From Pseudomonas citri (GTDB taxonomy: Bacteria; Pseudomonadota; Gammaproteobacteria; Pseudomonadales; Pseudomonadaceae), in NCBI RefSeq assembly GCF_025336485.1, contig NZ_JAODAB010000001.1:62001-126000 (forward strand): a DNA stretch of 64,000 bases. Reading direction: 5' to 3'. How positions within the stretch are numbered: position 1 is the stretch's first letter; every line of letters begins with the position of its first letter. A program made the translations under genes and the position numbers. Under the pieces are notes generated by a model. That model was not told where the DNA came from and ran no database searches. It was given only the letters and a program-made list of their open reading frames with translations. Shown here piece by piece: positions 1-8,638 of the stretch.

Positions 1-2
1 TC

Positions 3-1034
3 GAGGCCGGCGGCAAGTCCTACCGGATCCGCAGTTCGGTAGATGGGCAACCAGGTGTTGAACGTTCGGACACCCAGGGCTCTTTCTTCAAAAGTGTCAC
101 AGCCCTCCTCTTCGGGGAAAATGCTAAAGACAAGCGCCCGTCGCCGCCACGGCAGGAGCCGGTGACGGAAGGACGCTTCCAGCTCAACCCGCTGATCCTC
201 GAACAAGGCCAAGGCAGTCGCTCGGTGGTCGAGGTCAAGGAACAAGGCACGCCCGACGGCAAGCCGGTTTTTGCCGGCTTGCATGAATGGGCCCAAAAGG
301 CCGAGCAACTGAAGCCGCCTGTGGCCATGCGGGACATTTACACCCTGTATCTGGACGACAACCCCAAGGTGCAACTTCTCCAGCCGACAGAAAAAAAGGC
401 TGTGCTGGATGAACTGGTCAGGCTCGATCGCGAAGACGGCGTTGACATCACGCCACAATCGTTCGACACGATGCCGCCGCAGTACCGGCGAGTCGTCACC
501 CTCGACAGACTCATCCAAGGGCATCCCGACCCGGGCATGGAGTTCTACCGGTTCGAGCCCAAAGGTCGAACCAACAATGAAGAGAGCACCGGGCGCCTGA
601 CCGTCAATATCGAACCACGCTATTCGGGGGAGTTGGCGCGGGCCCTCGCGACCTTCGTCAAGAGCGAGAAGATCATCGTCGCGGCGAAGATCGCCGGTCC
701 CAGCGAAATGGGCGCCCGACCGGATTCCGCCGTTCTGCATATCAAGGGTGATTACGCGTCGACCCAGGCATTGGGGCGCAAATTCCAGGCGCTGTTGCCC
801 CCGGACGCGCTGATCGATCATGCACCTGCCGGTATGCAACCGTTGGGCAAGGGCCTTTACTACGCCGAGACGATGAAGAACGACTCGAGCAGCCATGGCA
901 TCTCCCGCGCCATGCTGATCGAGACCGCGTTGAAGGATCAGAGCGGTGGTTCATTGGAGAGCAGGCTGAAAAAAGCCATCGCCGAACGGGGTTACAACCC
1001 CGACAACCCGGCGTTCAGGATGCCCTCTGCCTGA
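3..1034 (+). CDS. HopA1-family type III effector-like protein, 5'-truncated
   Basis: The frame is open from the first bases of the window, so the gene starts upstream and only the last 343 residues are seen; a GTG at 162 is an internal codon rather than a convincing start. The C-terminal half has the layout of HopA1 (HopPsyA/HrmA) proteins: a KIAGPSEMGARPDSAVLHIK-type segment, a strand-rich middle, and a GKGLYYAE...SSSHGISRAMLIE block near the end. HopA1 is a Hrp-secreted effector recognised in some plants, and in P. syringae it sits beside the hrp cluster, which fits this position next to hrpL. Family assignment is from remembered motif pattern only. Its promoter and N-terminal secretion signal lie outside the window. 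Confidence 0.55.
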   Translation, partial: EAGGKSYRIRSSVDGQPGVERSDTQGSFFKSVTALLFGENAKDKRPSPPRQEPVTEGRFQLNPLILEQGQGSRSVVEVKEQGTPDGKPVFAGLHEWAQKAEQLKPPVAMRDIYTLYLDDNPKVQLLQPTEKKAVLDELVRLDREDGVDITPQSFDTMPPQYRRVVTLDRLIQGHPDPGMEFYRFEPKGRTNNEESTGRLTVNIEPRYSGELARALATFVKSEKIIVAAKIAGPSEMGARPDSAVLHIKGDYASTQALGRKFQALLPPDALIDHAPAGMQPLGKGLYYAETMKNDSSSHGISRAMLIETALKDQSGGSLESRLKKAIAERGYNPDNPAFRMPSA

Positions 1035-1035
1035 C

Positions 1036-1127
1036 TGTGGGAGCAAAGCTTGCTCGCGATAGCGGTAGAGCAGCCTGCATCGTTGTCGACTGACATACCC
1101 TAATCGCGAGCAAGCTTTGCTCCCACA
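1036..1127. repeat. REP doublet (inverted pair)
   Basis: Two perfectly complementary 25-bp arms, 1036-1060 and 1103-1127, begin with TGTGGGAGCAAAGC and its complement and enclose a 42-bp spacer. This is the common Pseudomonas fluorescens-type extragenic palindrome arranged as a head-to-head pair. It lies between the convergent HopA1-like and GNAT genes and may end transcription from both sides. Degenerate copies of the inner arm (ATCGCGAGCAAG) recur at 1229-1240 and near 19633. Confidence 0.9.
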
Positions 1128-1252
1128 GATTCTGCCCCACAGTTTTTCACAGTTTTTTAAGCTGTTTGAGTTTTAACCGACCGGCATCAAGGCAAGCCCG
1201 CAATGACGCCGCAAGCTGCGGCACCGCCATCGCGAGCAAGCCTGATCCCCCA

Positions 1253-1831
1253 TCAAACGCCGTGATCGAGATGCTGCGACGCTCTCGCGAGTTCTTCATA
1301 CAGCGGCAAGCCGAACAACAACACATCGGCACGGGTCTCACCGAAGCGGGCGATGTTCGGCAGGCGGGCCCATAGCTTCGCACCAATGGCCTGGACGATG
1401 TGCTGGCTCGGTTTGTTCGCGCCCATGATCCAGGACACCAAGGTTTCCAGGCCATACTGCCTGCCCAGGATCACCGAAGCCTGGCCAAGGCGTACGCCCA
1501 CTCCCCGCCCGTAGTGATCGGCGCGCACATAAATGGCTGCTTCTCCGGTGTTGCGACAGGCCTGGGTGCCCCAACTGAAGCGGTTGATCGACAACCAGCC
1601 GACCACTTCGCCGCCCCGCTCGATGACATACACCGGCAAGCCATCGTTCTTGTACAGGTTGATGTAGAAGGTGACCTCTTCCAGGGTCATGGGCCGGGTC
1701 ACCGGCGAGTTGGCGCCCGTGTCCGCCGTCTCGTTGAAGATCGCCATCATGACGGGAAGATCGGCCTCGGTGAATTCACGTACACCGCGCGGCAGGACGT
1801 GTTGCGGGACTCCCTGTTTCAGGCTGCTCAT
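1253..1831 (-). CDS. GNAT-family N-acetyltransferase co-translated with hrpL
   Basis: The 192-aa product resembles the phosphinothricin/amino-acid acetyltransferase branch of GNAT: an N-terminal REFTEADLPVMMAIFNE helix, VVGWLSINRF strand, the acetyl-CoA loop GRGVGVRLG (about residues 109-117), and a C-terminal MGANKPSQHIVQAIGAKLWA segment typical of Pat-like enzymes. Such enzymes acetylate small amines or amino acids in the cytoplasm; the substrate here is unknown. The ATG overlaps the hrpL stop codon (ATGA), so translation is probably coupled and the gene is expected to be expressed with the Hrp regulon master switch. It is not part of the standard hrp set. Function as GNAT is firm; role in type III secretion is inference. 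Confidence 0.85.
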   Translation of the reverse strand: MSSLKQGVPQHVLPRGVREFTEADLPVMMAIFNETADTGANSPVTRPMTLEEVTFYINLYKNDGLPVYVIERGGEVVGWLSINRFSWGTQACRNTGEAAIYVRADHYGRGVGVRLGQASVILGRQYGLETLVSWIMGANKPSQHIVQAIGAKLWARLPNIARFGETRADVLLFGLPLYEELARASQHLDHGV

Positions 1832-2379
1832 GAGTAGACCGCTCCTGCAAAAACGCTGGTTTTCAGTTGTTCGCGAGCACGGGACAAACGCGAGCGTACC
1901 GTGCCTATCGGGACCCCCAGGCTGTCTGCCGCATCCTGGTAACTGATGTCGGTTTCCACCACCAGCTTCATGACGTTACGCATGTCTTCGGACAGCTCAC
2001 CGATGGCCTTCAATGTGCGACTGAGGACGCGTTGATGGTCGCTCACATTGCTGGGGTCATGACCGTGCTCGAGGTTGTCCGCTCCGGACTCCTCCAGTTC
2101 GCTGCACGGCGGTTGGCTATACATGCACTTGAAGTGGTTACGCACCAGGTTCATGGCAATGCCGAACAGCCAGGTTTCCGGTTTCGAAGCACCGATGAAC
2201 TTATGCTGGTTGCGCAACGCTTCCAGGTAGGTCATTTGCATCAAATCATCGACATCCGCTGCATTGAATACCCGCTGGGTAATAAAGCTGCGCAACTTGC
2301 GCTCACTGCTTTTGGCCAACGCCCCGACATCCAGATGGATCGAACTGATTACTTCAGGCTGAACGCTGCTTAATTCCAC
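1828..2379 (-). CDS. hrpL: HrpL, ECF sigma factor for the type III regulon
   Basis: A 183-aa ECF-type sigma factor. Region 2 contains DVDDLMQMTYLEALRNQHKF and ETWLFGIAMNLVRNHFK; region 4 has ISYQDAADSLGVPIGTVRSRLSRAREQL. HrpL recognises Hrp boxes (GGAACC-N15/16-CCACNNA), and six such boxes are present in this window. The start is GTG at 2379, preceded by GAGGAA six bases upstream; an in-frame stop lies just before it, so no earlier start is possible. The gene is divergent from hrpJ across 278 bp. Expression is expected from a sigma-54 promoter activated by the HrpS-type protein at 29249-30229. Confidence 0.95.
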   Translation of the reverse strand: MELSSVQPEVISSIHLDVGALAKSSERKLRSFITQRVFNAADVDDLMQMTYLEALRNQHKFIGASKPETWLFGIAMNLVRNHFKCMYSQPPCSELEESGADNLEHGHDPSNVSDHQRVLSRTLKAIGELSEDMRNVMKLVVETDISYQDAADSLGVPIGTVRSRLSRAREQLKTSVFAGAVYS

Positions 2380-2432
2380 AATGAATTCCTCGCTTCATGC
2401 AATTTGAATAGCCAACATGGCGAGGAGGTATA

Positions 2433-2450
2433 GAGCAGCTTGCATACCAA
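2433..2450 (-). promoter_or_regulatory. candidate sigma-54 promoter of hrpL
   Basis: On the minus strand the sequence TTGGTATGCAAGCTGCTC has GG and GC separated by exactly ten bases, as in the -24/-12 element (TTGGCAC-N5-TTGCW), with mismatches in the middle of both halves. It would place the transcript start near 2424, about 45 nt before the GTG start. hrpL of P. syringae is known to use sigma-54 with HrpR/S. The match is partial, so this is a candidate. Confidence 0.5.
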
Positions 2451-2593
2451 CTTTTATAAAATCGTAACTTATTGATTAATTTGAATTTTTAAAAACAAAA
2501 GTAACTACCCTGTGCCATTCCTTGCATTCCAGACGAAAAGCCAGTGCAATTTTTTTCACAACTTAAAAGTTGAAAAAATAATTAGCCGACAAG

Positions 2594-2621
2594 GGAACTC
2601 AATACCGTAAAGCGCCACACA
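2594..2621 (+). promoter_or_regulatory. Hrp box of the hrpJ operon
   Basis: GGAACT, 15 bases, then CCACACA, matching the HrpL consensus. It lies 36 bp before the hrpJ ATG and faces the hrpJ-hrcU operon. The rest of 2380-2593 is AT-rich promoter DNA shared with hrpL and holds no gene. Confidence 0.9.
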
Positions 2622-2657
2622 GAACACACCTAGACTCTTTGATGGCGTTCCTTATTC

Positions 2658-3764
2658 ATGAAAATCGGCGCTTACAACGACACGCCAGTCATACCGGATT
2701 TCATCCCCGTACCCGCCCCCAGGTCAGAGCGTATGGAGGCCCCCCGAAACCCATTGCTGGACTCGATGGAAGAGATCGGGATGAAGTTCAGCGAGAGCGT
2801 GGAACGGCATTCCAAGAGTATCGACGAGCGTCACGTCCAGACGTCCCAGGGGTCGAACCGCCTGGAGCGGATCGAAAAGCTGACCGAGCTCTATCGACTG
2901 CTCGATCACCCGGACCAACCCAGCCTGGAACAACAGGCCCGGCGTATGCAGATGCTGCTGCAACAGCAACCGTCGATGCAGCAGATGCTAGCGCTGACCC
3001 AGGACGATCCGGCCCGCACCGACATCGTGTTGCAGCAGACCTTGCGCCTGGCGACCATGAGCGGCGACGAGAAAGAAATCGCCGACGTACAGACCGCCAT
3101 CGAAACCTTGCGCGAGGCCCACGGCGACAAGATTCGCGCAGGCCTGAACACCGCCAGCGCCATCGCCTTGTTCAGCCAGGACGCTGACCAGCGCAAGATC
3201 ATCCGCCAGCTCTACTACAAGGCAATCGTCGGCCAGCAACCGCTGTCGGTCCTGTTGGAATCATTGTTCGAGCGCTTCAGCGAAGAACAATTTCCCCGGG
3301 TGCTGCGCACCTTGCAGCGGGCTCTCGCCGACGACATCGCGGCCATGGCACCCTCCCTGCCAGGTGCGGCATTGCGGGCAATGTTGCGTGGCCTGGGCGC
3401 CTCCAGTCAGTTGAGCAACATGTTGCAAATCTGCCGTGAACTGCTGGAGCGACTCGCGCTGAAGAACGCCACGGGCAAAATGACCGCCTTGCAGTTGGCC
3501 CGCCGCGTCGTACGCTTCTGCGGCAATGGCTTCTTTGCCCGCGATCTATCGTCCCTGACCGAGGAAGCCGTCGGCCGCGATCAGCGTCTGCAACCGATTT
3601 TCCTCAATGGCCTGTTGTCGCTGCTACAGCGTTTGCCCATGCCGGTCTGGAAAGACAACAAGACCCGGCAGAACAGCCTGCGGTTGATGCTCGGTCTGAT
3701 GGACGAAATGGCCCGGCACGAGCGCAAGACCCTCGGGCTCGCCGACGGACAGCCCAAGGGATGA
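2658..3764 (+). CDS. hrpJ: HrpJ, type III secretion gatekeeper (SctW)
   Basis: A 368-aa YopN/TyeA-type gatekeeper. The N-terminal part (about 30-160) is helical and Gln-rich (QARRMQMLLQQQPSMQQM); the middle carries repeated helices (TIVLQQTLRLATMSGDEKEI, QLYYKAIVGQQPLSVLLESL); the C-terminal third resembles TyeA. HrpJ controls the order of substrate release, favouring translocators before effectors. It is first in the operon behind the Hrp box at 2594 and overlaps hrcV by four bases. The ATG at 2658 has no strong Shine-Dalgarno sequence, but it is the position that gives the usual HrpJ N-terminus. Confidence 0.92.
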   Translation: MKIGAYNDTPVIPDFIPVPAPRSERMEAPRNPLLDSMEEIGMKFSESVERHSKSIDERHVQTSQGSNRLERIEKLTELYRLLDHPDQPSLEQQARRMQMLLQQQPSMQQMLALTQDDPARTDIVLQQTLRLATMSGDEKEIADVQTAIETLREAHGDKIRAGLNTASAIALFSQDADQRKIIRQLYYKAIVGQQPLSVLLESLFERFSEEQFPRVLRTLQRALADDIAAMAPSLPGAALRAMLRGLGASSQLSNMLQICRELLERLALKNATGKMTALQLARRVVRFCGNGFFARDLSSLTEEAVGRDQRLQPIFLNGLLSLLQRLPMPVWKDNKTRQNSLRLMLGLMDEMARHERKTLGLADGQPKG

Positions 3765-5854
3765 ACAAACTTATCTATTGGCTCAACCGGCTGGCCATCT
3801 CGGCGATGCGCCGCACCGAAGTGGTCGGTGCGTTCATGGTCATGGCCATCGTGTTCATGATGATCCTGCCTCTGCCCACCGGCCTGGTGGACGTGCTGAT
3901 CGCGCTGAACATCTGCATCTCGTCCCTGCTGATCGTGCTGGCCATGTACTTGCCACGGCCCCTGGCGTTCTCGACTTTCCCGGCGGTGTTGCTGCTGACC
4001 ACCATGTTCCGCCTGGCCCTTTCCATCGCCACCACCCGCCTGATCCTGTTGCAGCAGGATGCCGGCCATATCGTCGAGGCCTTCGGCAGCTTTGTGGTCG
4101 GTGGGAACCTGGCGGTCGGCCTGGTGATCTTCCTGATCCTCACCATCGTCAACTTCCTGGTCATCACCAAGGGTTCGGAGCGTGTGGCGGAAGTGGCCGC
4201 GCGCTTCACCCTGGACGCGATGCCCGGCAAGCAGATGTCCATCGACAGCGACCTGCGTGGCGGCCTGATCGATGTGCGCGAAGCCCGCCAGCGACGCGAA
4301 CAGTTGAGCAAGGAAAGCCAACTGTTCGGTGCCATGGACGGGGCCATGAAGTTCGTCAAGGGCGACGCCATCGCAGGTTTGGTGATCGTGTTCATCAACC
4401 TGATCGGCGGCTTCTCCATCGGCGTCTTGCAAAACGGCATGGAACCGGCCGACTCGATGCACGTGTATTCCGTACTGACGATCGGTGACGGCCTGATCGC
4501 ACAGATCCCCGCCCTGCTGATTTCCCTGACCGCCGGCATGATCATCACCCGCGTGGCGCCCGACAGTCAGTCCGTGGACCAGAACATCGGTCGGGAAATC
4601 GCCGAGCAGTTGACCAGTCAGCCCAAGGCCTGGGTCATCTCTTCGGTGGGAATGCTCGGCTTCGCCGCCATTCCGGGCATGCCGACCCTGGTCTTCATCA
4701 CCATCAGCGTACTGTGCCTGTGCAGCGGCCTGGTCCAGATGCTGCGCGCCAGCCAGAAAAACAGCCAGCAGGCCAACGCGGGAGAAGAACGCCTCAAGAA
4801 CCCCGAGCTGAACGGTCGCGAGGATATCCGTCGCTTCAACCCGTCGCGGGCCTATCTGCTGCGCTTTCATGCCAGCCATCAGGGTAGCCGTGAAGTCGAG
4901 CAATTGATCCAGAGCATTCGCCAGCGGCGCAACACCCTGGTCCATCGATTCGGCCTGACCCTGCCCTCGTTCGATATCGAGTTCGACGAGCATCAGAAAG
5001 CCGACGAATTCCTGTTCAGCGTGTACGAAGTGCCGTTGATACGCGCCAGTTTCGCCACGCAAAAACTGGCGGTGGATTACCACCTGGTCAATGACGACGA
5101 CGGCGGCGAACCCGGTTCACCCGAGCGCGATGAGAGCCAGTGGTTCTGGTTCGATCCCGAGCATCCCATCCTGCTGCGCGAGGGGGTCGAAGGCGCCAGT
5201 TGCGATGCATTGATTCTCGAGCGCATGAACCGCGCCTTCCAATCCACCGGACCGCAATTCATCGGTTTGCAGGAAACCAAGGCCATCATTGGCTGGCTCG
5301 AAAGCGAGCAACCCGAACTCGCCCAGGAACTGCAACGTACCCTGCCCCTGGCGCGTTTCTCGGCGGTGCTGCAACGGCTGTCCTCCGAACTGGTTTCGTT
5401 GCGGGCAGTGCGCCTGATCGCCGAGACGCTGATCGAACAAGGACAGCACGAACGCGACCTGAGTGCCTTGACCGACCATGTGCGAATCGCCCTCAAGGCC
5501 CAGATATGCCACCAGCACAGCGAGGGTGGGGTCATGCACGCCTGGCTGGTGACTCCGGAAACCGAGGTACTGCTGCGCGATGCCTTGCGCCAGACCCAAA
5601 GCGAATCCTATTTCGCCCTCGAACAGGAACTGGCCGGCGCCTTTGTCGAGCAATTGCGCGAAGCCTTCCCTTTGCGGGCCAGGCCGGCACCGGTGCTGTT
5701 GGTTGCCCAGGATCTGCGCAGCCCGATGCGCAGCCTGCTGCACGACGACTTCAATCATGTTCCGGTCTTGTCCTTCACCGAGCTGTTATCCACGGTGCAG
5801 GTCAACGTCCTGGGACGCATCGACCTGGAAGAGGCAATGGCCCTGATGGCCTGA
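3761..5854 (+). CDS. hrcV: HrcV, export apparatus inner-membrane protein (SctV)
   Basis: A 697-aa FHIPEP/LcrD family protein. The first 320 residues hold about eight hydrophobic segments, with the family signatures FPAVLLLTTMFRLALSIATT and RFTLDAMPGKQMSIDSDLRG. The rest is the large cytoplasmic domain that forms a nonameric ring and receives chaperone-substrate complexes. Length and layout match other HrcV proteins. Start ATG overlaps the hrpJ stop (ATGA), so translation is probably coupled. One of the most conserved parts of the machine; identification is secure. Confidence 0.97.
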   Translation: MNKLIYWLNRLAISAMRRTEVVGAFMVMAIVFMMILPLPTGLVDVLIALNICISSLLIVLAMYLPRPLAFSTFPAVLLLTTMFRLALSIATTRLILLQQDAGHIVEAFGSFVVGGNLAVGLVIFLILTIVNFLVITKGSERVAEVAARFTLDAMPGKQMSIDSDLRGGLIDVREARQRREQLSKESQLFGAMDGAMKFVKGDAIAGLVIVFINLIGGFSIGVLQNGMEPADSMHVYSVLTIGDGLIAQIPALLISLTAGMIITRVAPDSQSVDQNIGREIAEQLTSQPKAWVISSVGMLGFAAIPGMPTLVFITISVLCLCSGLVQMLRASQKNSQQANAGEERLKNPELNGREDIRRFNPSRAYLLRFHASHQGSREVEQLIQSIRQRRNTLVHRFGLTLPSFDIEFDEHQKADEFLFSVYEVPLIRASFATQKLAVDYHLVNDDDGGEPGSPERDESQWFWFDPEHPILLREGVEGASCDALILERMNRAFQSTGPQFIGLQETKAIIGWLESEQPELAQELQRTLPLARFSAVLQRLSSELVSLRAVRLIAETLIEQGQHERDLSALTDHVRIALKAQICHQHSEGGVMHAWLVTPETEVLLRDALRQTQSESYFALEQELAGAFVEQLREAFPLRARPAPVLLVAQDLRSPMRSLLHDDFNHVPVLSFTELLSTVQVNVLGRIDLEEAMALMA

Positions 5855-5866
5855 CGGAGCACGACC

Positions 5867-6835
5867 ATGCAACACAATATGCTGTATGAACTGCGGGTTC
5901 TAACCGGTTTGCATCGCGGCGCGGCACTGCCGTTGTCCGGCGAACAGTGGAGTATCGGCTCGTCCAGCGACGCCGACCTTGCCCTCTACGATACTGGCAT
6001 CAAGGGCCGCCACTGCATGCTGCAACTGGTTGACAGCAACTGGTCGCTGACCGGCCAGGAAGGCATTGTCACGGACAACGAGGGGCATCGGGTCGAGGCT
6101 ATTTCAACCTTGAAGCCCGACACGCCGTTCTCCCTGAACGGCGTCTGGCTCTCGGTGGTCAGTGCCAACACCGATTGGCCCGAAGACGAGACAGTCAGCG
6201 CCGAGCTGGCCTCGCCTGCGCCCGATGAACCCTCGAACAGCGCTCAAGATACACCGCAACTGCTTTCCCTGAACGCCTTGCGGGACGAAACCGCGCCTGC
6301 GCAGCAGCGCCGCCAGCGTCCCCCGCTGATCGCATCGTTACTGTTGATCAGCGGCCTGGCGCTGTTTCTTGGAATCCTGTTCTGGGCCTTCAATCGCCAG
6401 GAACCGATCCCCGCCGCCCCGCCACCCGCGGCCAAAGTGGTGCTGGCCGATGCCCAGGCCGTGCGCAAGGTGATCCTGAACATGCTGCAACAGCGTGATC
6501 TGCAAAACCGCATCACCTTGACTGAAGAGCCGGGGAAACTGCTTCTTAACGGTGACTTCGCCGCAGACGATCTGCTGCAAGTGACCGAACGGATGCTGCT
6601 GCGTTTCGAACGCCAGTACCAAAGCCCGATTCGGGTGCAGAGCGCCCTGCCGGTGGCCAAACCCGTTCTGCCATTTACCGTGACCCAGATCAGCAATGGC
6701 CGCCTGCCCCATGTCGTGACGGACGATGGCCGTCGACTGTTCCTCGGTGATGAGATCGACGGGGTACGCCTGGTGGAGATCAACGATCGCCAGGTGATTT
6801 TCGAAGGCGACCGCCGAGTCGAGTTGAGCTGGTGA
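5867..6835 (+). CDS. hrpQ: HrpQ, inner-membrane ring protein (SctD)
   Basis: A 322-aa YscD/HrpQ protein. Residues about 5-85 form a degenerate forkhead-associated domain (LTGLHRGAALPLSGEQWSIG, SDADLALYDTGIKGRHCML). A single membrane segment follows near 148-168 (LIASLLLISGLALFLGILFW), and the C-terminal half is the periplasmic part of the inner ring. It starts 12 bp after hrcV and its stop overlaps the hrcN start. An internal ATG nine bases in is a possible alternative start. Confidence 0.92.
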   Translation: MQHNMLYELRVLTGLHRGAALPLSGEQWSIGSSSDADLALYDTGIKGRHCMLQLVDSNWSLTGQEGIVTDNEGHRVEAISTLKPDTPFSLNGVWLSVVSANTDWPEDETVSAELASPAPDEPSNSAQDTPQLLSLNALRDETAPAQQRRQRPPLIASLLLISGLALFLGILFWAFNRQEPIPAAPPPAAKVVLADAQAVRKVILNMLQQRDLQNRITLTEEPGKLLLNGDFAADDLLQVTERMLLRFERQYQSPIRVQSALPVAKPVLPFTVTQISNGRLPHVVTDDGRRLFLGDEIDGVRLVEINDRQVIFEGDRRVELSW

Positions 6836-8190
6836 TGCGCGAGGCTCTTGAGCGTCTGGAAGACTGGGCGCATGGCGAACGCCAACGCCTGCAAATGGAC
6901 GCCCCCGTGGAAGTGCTCGGGCGGATCTGCGCAGTCAGCGGGATTCTGCTGCACAGCCAGATCCCCAAGGCCCGCATGGGTGACCTATGCGAAATCCGCC
7001 GCGCCGACGGCAGCCTGGTCATGGCGGAAATCGTCGGTTTCGACCGCCAGAACACCTTGCTCGCGGCCCTCGGCCCGCTCGATGGCATCGCCATCGGCGC
7101 ACCGGTAAAACCCTTGTTCCAACCCCATAGCCTGTGTGTCGACGAGCGTCTGCTCGGCGCGGTGCTGGACGGCTTCGGTCGCAGCCTGGACGGTGACGGT
7201 CCCAGCGCGTTCGCCGATGCCGGTACACCGGGGGCCATCCCGGTGATTCGCGATGCACCGGCGGCGACCGCCCGTCCGCGCATCGAGGTGCCCCTGCCCA
7301 CCGGCCTGCGCAGCATTGACGCGATGCTGACCCTGGGTGAAGGACAACGGGTCGGCGTGTTCGCCGGCGCCGGTTGCGGCAAAACCACCCTGCTCGCCGA
7401 ACTGGCGCGCAATGCACCGTGCGATGCCATCGTGTTCGGTCTGATCGGCGAGCGTGGACGTGAGCTGCGGGAGTTTCTCGATCATGAACTCGATGAGCAG
7501 TTGCGCCAGCGCACGGTGCTGGTCTGCTCGACGTCCGACCGCAGCAGCATGGAGCGCGCCCGGGCGGCCTTCACCGCCACCGCCATTGCCGAGGGCTTCC
7601 GTGAGCAGGGCAAATCAGTGCTGCTGATTGTCGACTCGCTGACGCGTTTTGCCCGGGCCCAACGCGAAATCGGCCTGGCCAGTGGCGAGCCCAGCGGACG
7701 CAGCGGCTTACCGCCCTCGGTGTACAGCCTGCTGCCGCGCCTGGTCGAGCGGGCCGGACGCACCTACGACGGGGCCATCACCGCCTTGTACTCGGTACTG
7801 ATCGAGGCGGACAGCATGAACGATCCGGTGGCCGACGAAGTCCGCTCGCTGCTCGACGGTCACATCGTGCTCTCCAGGAAGCTCGCTGAAAGCGGCCACT
7901 ACCCGGCGGTCGATGTCCTCGCCAGTCTCAGTCGCACAATGAGCGGCGTGGTGGGAACCGAACAGGTCAGGAACGCCACTCAGATACGCAAACTGATGGC
8001 GGCTTACCAGCAGGTGGAAATGCTCCTCAAGCTGGGTGAATACCAGCCCGGACATGACCCCTTGACCGATTGTGCGGTGGACTCACGCCCGGCCATCAAT
8101 GAGTTTCTACAACAGTCGCTGCGCGAACCGGTGTCCTTCGACGACACCCTCGACCATCTTGCCCAGGTAACCGCCGATGTCCCACTCTGA
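6835..8190 (+). CDS. hrcN: HrcN, type III secretion ATPase (SctN)
   Basis: A 451-aa F1-beta-like ATPase. Walker A is GAGCGKTT near residue 180 and Walker B is SVLLIVDSLTRFARAQRE; the downstream GRSGLPPSVYSLLPRLVERAG motif is typical of FliI/YscN. It unfolds substrates and strips chaperones at the cytoplasmic face. The chosen ATG at 6835 shares its A with the hrpQ stop (TGATG); a GTG one codon upstream is also possible. The 3' end overlaps hrpO by 14 bases. Confidence 0.97.
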   Translation: MREALERLEDWAHGERQRLQMDAPVEVLGRICAVSGILLHSQIPKARMGDLCEIRRADGSLVMAEIVGFDRQNTLLAALGPLDGIAIGAPVKPLFQPHSLCVDERLLGAVLDGFGRSLDGDGPSAFADAGTPGAIPVIRDAPAATARPRIEVPLPTGLRSIDAMLTLGEGQRVGVFAGAGCGKTTLLAELARNAPCDAIVFGLIGERGRELREFLDHELDEQLRQRTVLVCSTSDRSSMERARAAFTATAIAEGFREQGKSVLLIVDSLTRFARAQREIGLASGEPSGRSGLPPSVYSLLPRLVERAGRTYDGAITALYSVLIEADSMNDPVADEVRSLLDGHIVLSRKLAESGHYPAVDVLASLSRTMSGVVGTEQVRNATQIRKLMAAYQQVEMLLKLGEYQPGHDPLTDCAVDSRPAINEFLQQSLREPVSFDDTLDHLAQVTADVPL

Positions 8191-8638
8191 TGCAGACCAG
8201 GACGACTACCAAGCCGCCAATCTTGCCGCGATTGGCCAAACCGTCGACATGCTGGCGCCCATCCGCCAACAACGCCTGCGGCTGGCTGAACAGGCCTGGC
8301 GCCGCCAGCGCCAGGTGTTGGCCGAGATGCACGCCCGGCTCGACCGTTTGAGCAGCGAAACCCAACGTTTGCGCACCCTCCATCAGCAACGACGTCTCGA
8401 ACTGCTCGAACAGTACCGCGACAAGCCCATGCCGCTGACGGAACTCAAGGACTCCCTCGCCGAGGAACAACTGTCGCTGCGCAGGATCGAGCGCAGCGAG
8501 CAGGCCCGCCTGGCGCTGCAGAAGGAACACGACCAGCAATCGCTCTGGGCCGAGGAAAGTCGCCTCGAAGTCAACCGTCGGCTGCGCGATGTGGAGAAAC
8601 TCGACTACCTGCTCGATCTTGCCCGGGAGGCCTCATGA
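8177..8638 (+). CDS. hrpO: HrpO, ATPase stalk protein (SctO)
   Basis: A 153-aa highly charged protein predicted to be almost wholly coiled coil (LRLAEQAWRRQRQVLAEMHA, QRRLELLEQYRDKPMPLTEL, ERSEQARLALQKEHDQQSLW). Sequence, size and its place directly after hrcN match HrpO/YscO/FliJ, the stalk that links the ATPase to HrcV. It overlaps hrcN by 14 bases and hrpP by four. Confidence 0.9.
   Translation: MSHSDADQDDYQAANLAAIGQTVDMLAPIRQQRLRLAEQAWRRQRQVLAEMHARLDRLSSETQRLRTLHQQRRLELLEQYRDKPMPLTELKDSLAEEQLSLRRIERSEQARLALQKEHDQQSLWAEESRLEVNRRLRDVEKLDYLLDLAREAS

Noticed and set aside
1229..1240. Third REP copy near the GNAT stop
   Set aside because: Only 12 bases of one arm remain; noted as a degenerate fragment rather than an element.
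2458..2560. Other sigma-54-like candidates before hrpL (TGGCAC at about 2515 on the minus strand)
   Set aside because: The GC of the -12 half is missing at the required spacing; the site at 2433-2450 fits better.
3581..5083. Long minus-strand frame of 500 codons opposite hrpJ/hrcV
   Set aside because: Composition (His, Asp, Gln, Gly rich) is that of an antisense shadow of a high-GC gene, and the plus-strand genes are certain.
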